Shown piece by piece: positions 55,738 through 64,000 of a stretch of 64,000 nt of DNA (the first letter of the stretch is position 1; each line of letters starts with the position of its first letter). Below the pieces are notes generated by a model. That model saw only the letters and a program-made list of their open reading frames with translations, ran no database searches and had not been told where the DNA came from. The DNA is from Pseudacidovorax sp. RU35E. Lineage in GTDB: Bacteria; Pseudomonadota; Gammaproteobacteria; Burkholderiales; Burkholderiaceae_C. The DNA lies in NCBI RefSeq assembly GCF_900156165.1, contig NZ_FTMY01000003.1, positions 186,001 to 250,000 on the forward strand. The letters run 5' to 3'. Both the position numbers and the translations under genes were made by a program.

Positions 55738-57627
55738 TCAGCGCCGCACCGGCCAATCCAGTCGCAGCGCGGCGCCCTCTCCCGGCGCCGAGGCCACGGT
55801 GAGCGTGGCGCCGATGGCGGCGGCGCGGCTGCGCATGCTCGGCAGGCCCTGGCCGCCTGCGGGCTGCCCGTCCGCCGCGAAGCCGCGGCCGTCGTCGGCC
55901 AGCACGATCTCCATGCGCTCGGGTGGTCCGGCATGCCAGTGCGCTTCGAGGCGGATGCGACGCGCCTGCGCATGGCGCAGCACGTTGGTGAAGCCTTCCA
56001 GCAGGATGCGCTGGATCTGCATCGCCGTCTGGGGCGTGACGTCGGCACGCGGCGGCAGGCTGTCCACCTCCCATTCCAGCGTCAGGCCGGCGGCCTCCAG
56101 GCGCGGCTGCAGCCGGTAGCGCAGCGTGGCGAGCACCACCGTGAGGTCGCCTTCCAGCGGCTGCAGCGAATCGACCGCGACGCGCAGCTCGTCCAGCGCG
56201 AGCTTGACCTGTGCCTCCATGACCGCCGGGTCGGCGCCGGGACGCCCCACCAGATTGAGCAGGCCCACGAGCTGCGAGCCCACGCCGTCGTGGATCTCGC
56301 GCATCAGGCGCTGGCGTTCCAGCAGCACGGCCTGCTGCTCGCGCTGGGTCTGCAGGGCGTCCATGGCCGCGGTGAGCTGACGCTCGCGCTCGGCCACGCG
56401 CGCATCGAGCGAGCGGGCCAGGTCGCGGTATTCATGCACCGAGCGGCTGTAGCGCGCGACCACCATGCCGGCCAGGATCAGCACGAAGCCGAACATGGCA
56501 TGGGGCGTGAGCGGTACCCAGCTGGCGCCGCCCAGGCCGATGCGCACCCGCAGCAGGTCGTGCAGCCCGGCGGCGATGGCCAGCAGGCCCGCCACGAGCA
56601 GCGCATGGGCCGTGGGATGACGGCCTTTCACCGCGTCGCCCAGCACGCCCGGGACGGCGGCGATGCCACCGCCGCACAGCAGCGCCAGGGCACCCGTCCA
56701 CAGCGCCGGCAGCCGCAGTGCGAAGGCCAGGCCCGCCAGGCCCACCGCGGTCCAGAGGATGCCGCTCAGCAGGCGCAACACCGCGCGCGAGGGCTGGTGC
56801 AGCGCCAGCGTCACGAAGCGGGCGAGCAGGGCGATGTGGACCGCGTAGCTCATGGCCACCACCGCGCCCCACCAGGGCCAGGGCAGCGGCATCTGCAGCC
56901 CGCTCTGGTCCAGGTTGCGCAGGGTGCCGGCCAAGGCGGCCAGGCTGAAGCAGCCGTAGAGCGGATCGCGCTGGTACCACCACAGGCCGGCAGCCAGTCC
57001 GCCCATCAGCAGCAGGCCCGCGGCATAGACCAGCGACAGCGTGTTGCGCCACAGCCGTTCCCGTGCCTCCAGCGCCTCCAGCTGCGCCAGCGGCGCCCAG
57101 CGCACGACCGAGACGCCGCCGCCGCGCTGGGGCTGGAAGCTCAGCTCGATGCGAAGCGGCAGGGGCGCGGCTGCGCCTTCGACGAGATCGGCGGGCAGCC
57201 GCACGAGCCGCGGTCCGCGGCCGGCGTCGAAGGTCGGATCGCCCAGCTGGCCCCAGCGGGCCACCAGCCGATCGCCCACATAGACGGCCGCCTGGTTGCC
57301 CAGGGCCTCGAAGAGCAGGCCGTGCAGACGGTCATCGCCGCCCGCGGGCAGCGGGGGCAGTTCGAGCGTGAGGGTCGCGCCGCCGGCCTGACGCGGCGCC
57401 TGGTCGGCCCAGCGGAAGGGCAGGGCGACGCGGGCGGCCGCCAGCGGCGGCTCGCCCGCCACGCGCACCACGGCCTCGGCCGTGCGCAGCGTCTGAACCG
57501 GGGCCGCAGGCTGCGCGGCGGCCAGGCCCGCAAGGAGGATTGGCAGGGCGAGTCCGCACAGCCCCATCGTCAGCCGACGCCGCCAGGGTCGGCGCCCCGG
57601 CGCAGGCGTCGGCGAGGCAAGCCGCAT
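55738..57627 (-). CDS. Sensor histidine kinase (NarL-type partner, 7TM sensor)
   Basis: A 629-residue inner-membrane kinase. An N-terminal signal/anchor is followed by a periplasmic domain of about 160 residues, seven or so membrane helices (about residues 190-400), a short coiled coil (YRDLARSLDARVAERERQL), a HisKA_3 site with the phospho-accepting His in REIHDGVGSQLVG, and an HATPase domain (N box NVLRHAQA, DDGRGF). It follows its response regulator by 43 nt on the same strand. The layout resembles 7TMR-DISM kinases. The signal sensed is unknown. Confidence 0.9.
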   Translation of the reverse strand: MRLASPTPAPGRRPWRRRLTMGLCGLALPILLAGLAAAQPAAPVQTLRTAEAVVRVAGEPPLAAARVALPFRWADQAPRQAGGATLTLELPPLPAGGDDRLHGLLFEALGNQAAVYVGDRLVARWGQLGDPTFDAGRGPRLVRLPADLVEGAAAPLPLRIELSFQPQRGGGVSVVRWAPLAQLEALEARERLWRNTLSLVYAAGLLLMGGLAAGLWWYQRDPLYGCFSLAALAGTLRNLDQSGLQMPLPWPWWGAVVAMSYAVHIALLARFVTLALHQPSRAVLRLLSGILWTAVGLAGLAFALRLPALWTGALALLCGGGIAAVPGVLGDAVKGRHPTAHALLVAGLLAIAAGLHDLLRVRIGLGGASWVPLTPHAMFGFVLILAGMVVARYSRSVHEYRDLARSLDARVAERERQLTAAMDALQTQREQQAVLLERQRLMREIHDGVGSQLVGLLNLVGRPGADPAVMEAQVKLALDELRVAVDSLQPLEGDLTVVLATLRYRLQPRLEAAGLTLEWEVDSLPPRADVTPQTAMQIQRILLEGFTNVLRHAQARRIRLEAHWHAGPPERMEIVLADDGRGFAADGQPAGGQGLPSMRSRAAAIGATLTVASAPGEGAALRLDWPVRR

Positions 57628-57670
57628 GCTCCGCCTGTGCGCGGCACCGGCGCCGGTGCCGCAGGAGGGG

Positions 57671-58378
57671 TCAGCGCAGCAGGCCAAGGTTGCGTGCTTC
57701 GTAGACGGCCTCGGACTTGTTGTGCACGTCCAGCTTGCTGTAGATGTTGCGCACATGGGTCTGCACCGTGCTCACCGACACGCCGATGCGCGTGGCCGTC
57801 TCGGCATAGGTGAAGCCGCGGGAGACGAGGTCGAGCACCTCGAATTCGCGCGGAGACAGACGCTCGGCCGCGTGCGGCGTGCCGGCGGCGGGCGTGGGGG
57901 CGATGGGTTCGGCGGGCGCCGCTGCGCCGACGCCCGACTGCTGCCAGCGCCGCAGCAGCTGCCGCGCAATGATGGGCGACATGGGCGAGCCGCCTGCGCG
58001 CAGCGAGCGGATGTGCAGGCCCAGGTCGCGCTCGGTCCCGTCCTTGAGCAGGTAACCGCTGGCGCCGGCCTCGAAGGCCTTCACCATGTTGGCCTCGTCG
58101 CCGAAGATGGTGATGACCATCACCGCGCAGTCGGGCTGCAGCTGGCGGGCGGCACGGATCACCTCCAGGCCCGAGCGGTCGGGCAGGCCCAGGTCCACCA
58201 GCAGCACGTCGACGGCATGGCCCGGCAGCCAGTCCAGGATCTGCTGGGCCGTGGCGGCCTCGAAGGCCAGCGACAGGTCGGCATCGCCCTGCACCGCCTG
58301 GGCGATGCGCTGGCGCATGCCGGCGTCGTCCTCGACCAGGGCGACGCGGGCGGGGAAGGTTTCAGAGGGAGGGGCCAA
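57671..58378 (-). CDS. NarL/FixJ family response regulator
   Basis: A 235-residue two-domain regulator. The receiver has acidic residues EDD (16-18), the phospho-accepting Asp62 in LLVDLGLPDRSG and Lys112 in GYLLKDG. An Ala/Pro linker leads to a LuxR HTH (LSPREFEVLDLVSRGFTYAETATRIGVSVSTVQTHVRNIYSKL). It is encoded just upstream of the kinase gene, and its start lies within the last codons of the phosphodiesterase gene (17-nt overlap), so the three are probably one transcript. Confidence 0.95.
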   Translation of the reverse strand: MAPPSETFPARVALVEDDAGMRQRIAQAVQGDADLSLAFEAATAQQILDWLPGHAVDVLLVDLGLPDRSGLEVIRAARQLQPDCAVMVITIFGDEANMVKAFEAGASGYLLKDGTERDLGLHIRSLRAGGSPMSPIIARQLLRRWQQSGVGAAAPAEPIAPTPAAGTPHAAERLSPREFEVLDLVSRGFTYAETATRIGVSVSTVQTHVRNIYSKLDVHNKSEAVYEARNLGLLR

Positions 58379-59363
58379 CTTTCCAATCCCAGGTGGTTCG
58401 GTCGATCATGGCTCTGTGCGTGATGCCTTGCGAGTGGCGCAGCTCGATCTCGATGCGGTCGGCACCGATGCGCAGCAACCCCCAATGATCGCGCGTGCCC
58501 TGGGCCTCCGGCATCATGAAGTCCACCAGGGCGGCCCCGGACGCGGTGGCCTCGTACAGCCACTTTCCCGTGGCGCCGTAGCGCGCCAGCCGGTTGCGGT
58601 GGATGTCGCCGCTGAGCATCAATGCCTTGCACCGCGCGGCGGTGTCGAGCAGGGCGTCGTGTTCCGACGGACAGTCGGCCCATGTTTCGCCCTTGTCGTG
58701 GGACTGCTTCCACAGCGCATCGGACTCGAAGACCACCCCGCTCGCGATCAGGTGCAGGGCGCCGCCGCGCGTCATGCGCTCGCGCAGCAGGTTCAGCTGG
58801 GTGGCGCCGAGCAGGGCCTTGTGCCCGCCCGTGGTCTTGAAGCCGCGGCCATCGGTGAGGTGAAGCTGCACGCCTTCTCCGAGGTCGACCGCATCGCCCA
58901 GACCGATCTCGGGCGGCTTCGTCTGGTCGAAGGTGTTGAGCGGCGGCATGTTCCCCGGACCGCCGGGTCTGGCGAGCTCGGCGCGGAAGGCCTGGAACAG
59001 GCACCGGCTGAAACCGAGGTGTCCTGCATAGACCTTCGCAGCCTGGGCCTGGGCGCCGCAGGCGTTGTTCCACAGGAAGTCATGGTCGTCCCAGATGGCA
59101 TGCGTCCTGACCTGGCCGACGAGCGCCCTGAAACCCGGGACGTCGAGCTGCCTCTGCCAGCGTGCATGGGCATGGACGGCGAAGTCATGGGCAGACATGT
59201 CCTGCAGCCAGCCCATGTTCGCGCCATCCCAGTTGTCATAGTAGACCGTGTCGCCGAGCAGCACCAGATGATCGGGATGCGCGGCAGCGATGCGGTCCCA
59301 GATGGGCTGCTCGGGCCGCTGCGAGGCTTCGGCGCAGGACGTGAACGCGAGCGTGATGGTCAT
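58362..59363 (-). CDS. PhoD-like metallophosphatase/phosphodiesterase
   Basis: A 333-residue protein of the alkaline phosphatase D fold. Metal-binding motifs are LGDTVYYDN near residue 37, the IWDDHDFLWN block near 90 and SGDIHRNRLARYG near 250. No signal peptide is present, unlike secreted PhoD enzymes, so it may be cytosolic. CCGGCGGGAGGAC-type sequence just before the ATG provides GGAGG. It is the first gene of a run that continues, by a 17-nt overlap, into the response regulator. Substrate unknown. Confidence 0.87.
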   Translation of the reverse strand: MTITLAFTSCAEASQRPEQPIWDRIAAAHPDHLVLLGDTVYYDNWDGANMGWLQDMSAHDFAVHAHARWQRQLDVPGFRALVGQVRTHAIWDDHDFLWNNACGAQAQAAKVYAGHLGFSRCLFQAFRAELARPGGPGNMPPLNTFDQTKPPEIGLGDAVDLGEGVQLHLTDGRGFKTTGGHKALLGATQLNLLRERMTRGGALHLIASGVVFESDALWKQSHDKGETWADCPSEHDALLDTAARCKALMLSGDIHRNRLARYGATGKWLYEATASGAALVDFMMPEAQGTRDHWGLLRIGADRIEIELRHSQGITHRAMIDRTTWDWKVGPSL

Positions 59364-59459
59364 CGGAGTCCTCCCGCCGGAGCGGATGGCCGGCGCCTGG
59401 GGAGTGTGGCGGCGACGAGGCGCGTCGGGCTCCCATGTATAGGGGAGCGCGTGGGGGCG

Positions 59460-61640
59460 CTAGTCGCGCGCCATCAGGCCGCTGGCCCGCAGCACGCGTC
59501 GGCCGATCGCGGCCTCCAGCACCCGCTGCCCACGCCCGGCCGGCGCCACCAGCGTGAACCAGCGCCGGGCACGGGTGATGCCGGTGTAGACCAGCTCGCG
59601 CGTGAGCACCGGGCTGGCGGTGGGCGGCAGCAGCAGGGCGGTGTGCTCGAACTCCGAGCCCTGCGACTTGTGCACCGTCATGGCGAAGACGGTTTCCACG
59701 GCCTGCAGGCGCGCGGGCAGGGTCCAGCGCACGCCGCCGGAGCCGTCGGCGGCGGCGAAGGCCACGCGCAGCGCGGTGCCGGCCTCGGGCACCGGCCGGC
59801 CGCTCGCATCGTCGAAGCGGGCCGGCAGCTGCAGCGTCAGGCCCACGTCGCCGTTCATCAGGCCCAGCGCCGGGTCGTTGCGGGTGACCAGCACCGGCCG
59901 GCCGGCGTACCAGCCCTGGGTGGCGGCGATCCAGCCTTCGGCGTGCAGCAGGTCGGCGATGGCGGCATTGAGGCCCGCCACGCCCCAGGGGCCTTCGCGC
60001 AGCGCGCACAGCAGCTGGAAGCGACCGCTGGCCTGCAGCAGCTGCGCCGCCCAGGCGTCCCACTCGGCGCGGGGCGCGTCGGAGTCGGGGCGCTCCTCGT
60101 GGATCCGGCGCAGCCAGTGGGCCGGACCGACAGGCTGGCGGCCGTCGGACTGCACGCCCGCCGCTGAGGTGTGGTCGATGCGGTCGTCGGCCAGCAGCAG
60201 GTCGCGCAGGGCGGCGTCCTGCGCCAGATGGCCCGGCGCAGCGCCGAGGCGGCAGCGGCGCAGGTCGGCGGGGCCGTCGTCGAACAGCGCCAGCGCCTCG
60301 GCCGCCCGGCCCGCATTGACGGCGGTCGCCAGCCGGCCGATGCCGCTGCCGGCATCGAAGCGCCGGCTCACGCGCAGCATGGCGATGGCCTGGTCCAGCG
60401 GCTGGCCGCGCGGGTCCTGCAGATCGGCGGGCGGTGTCTGCCCGGCGGCGGCCTGCAGCCAATCGGTGGTGGCGGGGGCATAGTGGCCGGCCTCGGCGCG
60501 GCTGCACAGCTCGCCGAGCACGGCGCCGGCCTCGACGGAGGCGAGCTGGTCCTTGTCGCCCAGCAGCACCAGCCGGGCCTGCGGGGGCAGGGCGTCGAGC
60601 AGGGCGTCCATCATCTCCAGGTCGACCATGGAGGCCTCGTCGACCACCAGCACGTCCAGCGGCAGCGGATGGCCCGCGTGGTGTCGCAGGTGGCGGGTGT
60701 CGGGGCGGCTGCCCAACAGGCGGTGAAGGGTGCGGGCCTCGGCCGGCACGTGGCTGCGCAGGTCGGCGCCGCCGGGCAGTTGGTGCCAGGGCAGCGCGTC
60801 CAGGGCGCCGCGGATGGACTCGGTGAGCCGCGCGGCGGCCTTGCCGGTGGGTGCGGCCAGTTGGATGCGCAGCGGCCGGCCGGGCGCGCCGCTGCCCTGC
60901 ATCACCATCGACTGCAGCAGCGCCAGCAGCCGCACCACGGTGGTCGTCTTGCCCGTGCCGGGGCCACCGGTGACGACGGCGAAGCGCTGGCGCAGGGCGA
61001 GGGCGCAGGCCATCTTCTGCCAGTCGGGCGTGCCGTCGCCGCTGCCGAAGAGCCGGTCGAGCACCGGGCGGATGTGGTCGGCCGGCGCCACCGGCGCGGG
61101 CGTCAGGCGGGCCTCGATGCGGGCGCGCACCTGCTGCTCGTACTGCCAGTAGCGCCGCAGGTAGAGGCGCGGGCCCTGCAGCACCAGCGGCGTGGCGCCT
61201 TCGGCCGGGTCGCCGCGGCCGCACAGGCGGCTGGTGGCCAACGACTCACGCCAGGCGGCCAGGCGCAGCGGCTGCAGCCAGCGCTGCGGGCCGTCGCCCA
61301 CCGCGGCGGCGCTGGCGGTGTCGGGCGGCAGCGAGAGGCTGTGGCGCCCATCGGCCAGCGTGGCCTGCAGGTCCAGGCAGACATGGCCGCGGCCCAGTTG
61401 GTGGCTGGCCAGGGCGGCGGCCAGCAGCAGCTCGGCGCCGGCTTCGGGATCGTGATCGCGGCAGAAGAGGGCGAAGCTGCGGTCCAGCTCGCGCAGCCAG
61501 CCCTGCTGCACCCAGCGGTCCAGGTCGGCCAGCATGGCGTCGCGCCGCTGGTCGGCGGCGGCTTCGGCGGGCGCGGCGTCGAAGAGGTCGGCGGTGGGGG
61601 GCAGGGGCGCGGTCTGCGCGCCGTCGGTGCGGCGGGTCAT
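59460..61640 (-). CDS. recD: Exodeoxyribonuclease V subunit alpha (RecD)
   Basis: A 726-residue 5'-3' helicase subunit of RecBCD. Walker A GGPGTGKT (residues 225-232), the LAAPTGKAAARL motif, the DEAS box VVDEASMVDLEM and the C-terminal VHKSQGSEF and TRELVYTGITRARRW motifs are all intact. The start at 61640 overlaps the recB stop by 4 nt (ATGA), giving the usual recB-recD order; the longer frame upstream is a recB shadow. Confidence 0.97.
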   Translation of the reverse strand: MTRRTDGAQTAPLPPTADLFDAAPAEAAADQRRDAMLADLDRWVQQGWLRELDRSFALFCRDHDPEAGAELLLAAALASHQLGRGHVCLDLQATLADGRHSLSLPPDTASAAAVGDGPQRWLQPLRLAAWRESLATSRLCGRGDPAEGATPLVLQGPRLYLRRYWQYEQQVRARIEARLTPAPVAPADHIRPVLDRLFGSGDGTPDWQKMACALALRQRFAVVTGGPGTGKTTTVVRLLALLQSMVMQGSGAPGRPLRIQLAAPTGKAAARLTESIRGALDALPWHQLPGGADLRSHVPAEARTLHRLLGSRPDTRHLRHHAGHPLPLDVLVVDEASMVDLEMMDALLDALPPQARLVLLGDKDQLASVEAGAVLGELCSRAEAGHYAPATTDWLQAAAGQTPPADLQDPRGQPLDQAIAMLRVSRRFDAGSGIGRLATAVNAGRAAEALALFDDGPADLRRCRLGAAPGHLAQDAALRDLLLADDRIDHTSAAGVQSDGRQPVGPAHWLRRIHEERPDSDAPRAEWDAWAAQLLQASGRFQLLCALREGPWGVAGLNAAIADLLHAEGWIAATQGWYAGRPVLVTRNDPALGLMNGDVGLTLQLPARFDDASGRPVPEAGTALRVAFAAADGSGGVRWTLPARLQAVETVFAMTVHKSQGSEFEHTALLLPPTASPVLTRELVYTGITRARRWFTLVAPAGRGQRVLEAAIGRRVLRASGLMARD

Positions 61641-64000
61641 TCGGCGTCGCCTTCCTCGGGGCCGCGCAGCAGGGCGTCGAGCTGCTCGACCAGTTCGCGC
61701 GGCGGCCGCACGGCCCAGAGGCCGTGGCCGGGCGCATCGGCTCCGCGCAGGTAGACGGTGAGGGCGCCGCCCAGGTGCGTGTCGGGGTCGTAGCCGGGCA
61801 GGCGGCTGCGCAGCAGGCGGTGCAGGGCCAGGGCGTAGAGCGCGGCCTGCACGTCGTAGCGGTGGGCCAGCAGCGAGGCCTGGATCGCCGCATCGCCGTA
61901 GGCCGCGTCGTCCGGGCCCAGCCAGTTGGACTTGTAGTCGGCCACCCACCAGCGGCCGTCGTGCTCGAAGACCAGGTCCATGAAGCCCTTGAGCATGCCG
62001 GCCAGTTGCGTGGGCGGCAGCGGCGGGCGGGGCTGGCCGGGCAGGATGTGGTCCTTGACGGCTTCGTCGATGCTGCGTGCGTCGGCGCGGTGCACCGGCA
62101 TCCAGAACTCCATCTCGGACTTCGGTTGCACCAGGCCGGCCAGCGTGGCGGGGGCGGCATCGGGCAGCGGCCAGGGCGTGCGCAGCCAGCGCGGCAGCCA
62201 GTCGCACAGCGGCTCGATCCAGGCCTCCCAGCCGCGCACGGTGCAGCGGCGGGCGACCAGATCGCGCAGGGCCTCGGGGGTGTCGAGCACGCGGGCGAAG
62301 CCCTGCTGCGCGCACCAGTCGAGCAGGCCGTGCAGGAAGCTACCGGCTTCGGCGCCCTGCGGGAAGGCGTGCCAGCTACCGCCCCGCGGGGCGGTGGCGG
62401 GGCGCTCGTCCGGTGCGACGTCGGCGGGGGCGATGGCTTCTTCCAGCGCCTGGTCCTGGCGGGCGTCCTCGGGCTCCGCGGCGGGCGCCGGGGCGTCCTG
62501 CGTCAGCGCGCCGCCGCTGCCGCCCAGTTGCTGCACGAGGGCGGAGTAGCTGGCGATCCACCACGGCGCATGGCCGTGGCGCAGCGGCGTGCGGGCGGTG
62601 CCGGGCGGCGGCGGCGCGGGCGGGTGCCAGACGCGGGTGTCGGGGGAGGGCGCAGGTTCGACGACGAGGGTGGGCGGGGTGGATGCGACAGACGCGCCAG
62701 CCGCGGCGTATGCGTCGGATGGCGTGGCTGTCCGGACTGCCCCTGATGCGCCACCGGCCCCCGACGCGGAGGACGATCCGGCTGCCGTCGTCGCGGCGCG
62801 CGCCGCGTCGTCGTCGCCCGCCAGCGCCTGCAGCGCCGCCCGGTAGCCCGCCAGGCTGTCGATGGCCGCGCCAGCGCCCAGCACCTGCCCCAGCGCGCCG
62901 CGGTCCAGCGCCACCTTCTTGCCGCTGCCGGCCGACAGGGGCGCCACGCCCAGCCACAGCGCATGCCGGGCGCGCGTGAGGGCCACGTAGAGCAGCCGCA
63001 TGTCCTCGGCCAGCCGCTCCTCGTCGGCCAGGGCGGCGGCCTCCTCGTGCCTGCCGTCCAGCTCGATCACACGGGCGTCGGCCTCGGCGTCGTGGAAGCC
63101 GATGGATTTGGTGGCCGAGGCCTTCTCCTCGCGCCAGGCGGCGATGAAGGGCAGCAGCACCAGCGGGTATTCCAGGCCCTTGGACTTGTGGATGGTCACG
63201 ACCTTGAGCAGGGCGGCGTCGCTCTCCAGCCGCAGGATCTCTTCCTCGCCGCCGGGCTCGGCCAGGCGTTGGGCGAGGGCGCGGATCAGCGCATGCGGTC
63301 CGTCCAGGTCGACGGCGCGGCGCTGCAGCCATTCGGCCAGGTGCAGCACGTTGGTGAGCCGGCGTTCGCCGCCGAGGGTCATGGGGCCCGATGCGTCGGC
63401 TGGCGCCGCCAGCCAGCGCGCGGGCAGGTCGTAGGCATGCAGCAGCGCATGCACCATCGGCAGCACGCCGTGCCGCAGCCAGCAGGCGTTGAAGGACTGC
63501 CAGCGCAGGGCGGTTTCTTCCCAGGCGAGTTCGTCCTCTTCCAGCCGGGCCAGTTCGGCCAGCGGCAGGCCCAGGCTGCGGCTGGCCAAGCCGGTGCGCA
63601 GCAGCCGGTCGTCGCCGGGCTCGGCGGCGGCGCGCAGCCAGCGCAGCATGTCCTGCGCCTCGGGCGTGGCGAAGACCGATTCGCGATCCGACAGATAGAC
63701 GCTGCGCAGCCCGCGGGCGGCCAGCGCGCCGCGGATGGCGGCGGCCTCGGTGCCGCTGCGCACCAGCACGGCGATGTCGGCCGGCCGCAGCGGCTGCCAG
63801 CGGCCGTCGGGCTGACGGAAGCCGCTGCGGCCCTCGCCGGTGTCGGCCAGCCAGCGCACGGCGGCGCTGGCGAAGACCTCGGCCATCTGCGCGCGGTAGT
63901 CGGCGGTGCCGACGCTGTCGCGGCCGGCGTCGGGCTCGGGTTCCTGCGACCAGAGGGTGAGGGCCGGGGCGGGCGCGCCTTCGAGCCACAGCGCCTCGCT
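61637..64000 (-). CDS. recB: Exodeoxyribonuclease V subunit beta (RecB), 5' part beyond the window
   Basis: The C-terminal 787 residues of RecB. The reading frame runs open to the right edge, so the N-terminal helicase motifs are not visible. Seen are the late helicase motifs IAVLVRSGTEAAAIR, VVTIHKSKGLEYPLVLLPF and LLYVALTRARHALWLG, then an Ala/Pro-rich linker (about residues 480-580 of the visible part). The C-terminal nuclease domain has the catalytic Asp/Lys in KGFMDLVFEHDGRWWVADYKSNWLG-type motif (split as FMDLVF and VADYKSN). It degrades and unwinds double-strand ends. recC is not in the window and may lie upstream of recB. Confidence 0.96.
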   Translation of the reverse strand, partial: SEALWLEGAPAPALTLWSQEPEPDAGRDSVGTADYRAQMAEVFASAAVRWLADTGEGRSGFRQPDGRWQPLRPADIAVLVRSGTEAAAIRGALAARGLRSVYLSDRESVFATPEAQDMLRWLRAAAEPGDDRLLRTGLASRSLGLPLAELARLEEDELAWEETALRWQSFNACWLRHGVLPMVHALLHAYDLPARWLAAPADASGPMTLGGERRLTNVLHLAEWLQRRAVDLDGPHALIRALAQRLAEPGGEEEILRLESDAALLKVVTIHKSKGLEYPLVLLPFIAAWREEKASATKSIGFHDAEADARVIELDGRHEEAAALADEERLAEDMRLLYVALTRARHALWLGVAPLSAGSGKKVALDRGALGQVLGAGAAIDSLAGYRAALQALAGDDDAARAATTAAGSSSASGAGGASGAVRTATPSDAYAAAGASVASTPPTLVVEPAPSPDTRVWHPPAPPPPGTARTPLRHGHAPWWIASYSALVQQLGGSGGALTQDAPAPAAEPEDARQDQALEEAIAPADVAPDERPATAPRGGSWHAFPQGAEAGSFLHGLLDWCAQQGFARVLDTPEALRDLVARRCTVRGWEAWIEPLCDWLPRWLRTPWPLPDAAPATLAGLVQPKSEMEFWMPVHRADARSIDEAVKDHILPGQPRPPLPPTQLAGMLKGFMDLVFEHDGRWWVADYKSNWLGPDDAAYGDAAIQASLLAHRYDVQAALYALALHRLLRSRLPGYDPDTHLGGALTVYLRGADAPGHGLWAVRPPRELVEQLDALLRGPEEGDAE

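Overview
The window is a GC-rich (roughly 70 percent by eye), densely coding stretch of a chromosome from a Betaproteobacterium. It is most likely a member of the Burkholderiales, family Comamonadaceae (Variovorax/Acidovorax-like). This rests on the codon usage, the GTP-type PEP carboxykinase, the hut gene set and the short palindromic repeats of the CCCCTTGGGG type. No rRNA, tRNA, CRISPR array, phage or transposase was found. The right edge cuts recB.

Region 1 (1-24.4 kb) is an acyl-CoA catabolic island. It holds a large MalT/AlkS-like LuxR regulator, a 3-hydroxyacyl-CoA dehydrogenase, a thiolase, a complete branched-chain-type ABC importer (livG, F, H, M and a binding protein), two acyl-CoA ligases, a double-hotdog thioesterase, an alpha-methylacyl-CoA racemase, a long-chain-type acyl-CoA dehydrogenase, four crotonase-fold enzymes and a 2,4-dienoyl-CoA reductase-like SDR. 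The set fits uptake and beta-oxidation of a methyl-branched or otherwise modified carboxylic acid. Four copies of a 16-bp dyad (TCGTC-N6-GACGA) precede four transcription units, each at nearly the same distance from a -10-like hexamer. They are the best candidates for the operators of the LuxR-type regulator. A PIN/Phd toxin-antitoxin pair and a MarR-FUSC efflux pair, with its own palindromic operator, sit inside the island.

Region 2 (24.4-37.6 kb) is mixed housekeeping: a tiny lipoprotein, a metallophosphoesterase, a LysR regulator divergent from a two-TM protein, GTP-dependent PEP carboxykinase preceded by a 50-residue membrane peptide, a threonine ammonia-lyase, a double-AAA ATPase, an S41 lipoprotein protease and RecQ.

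Region 3 (37.8-53.8 kb) is a histidine-utilisation locus: a HutC-operator-controlled NitT/TauT-like ABC transporter, hutC, hutH, hutU, an IclR regulator, a polar amino acid ABC binding protein and permease without an ATPase, hutD, hutI, hutF, hutG and a coupled FAD-linked oxidoreductase. The route runs histidine, urocanate, imidazolonepropionate, formiminoglutamate, formylglutamate, glutamate plus formate. HutC-type sites (CTGTATAKACAG) lie before both the transporter and hutH. A roughly 700-bp imperfect inverted repeat separates the transporter from hutC. hutU carries an in-frame palindromic insertion of about 26 codons just before its NAD-binding glycine loop.

Region 4 (53.8-64 kb), all on the minus strand, has an SMC-like AAA ATPase coupled to a DUF4276-type (TOPRIM-like) protein, which resembles two-gene ATPase/nuclease defence modules. 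It is followed by a NarL-type two-component system overlapped by a PhoD-like phosphodiesterase, then recD and the 3' part of recB.
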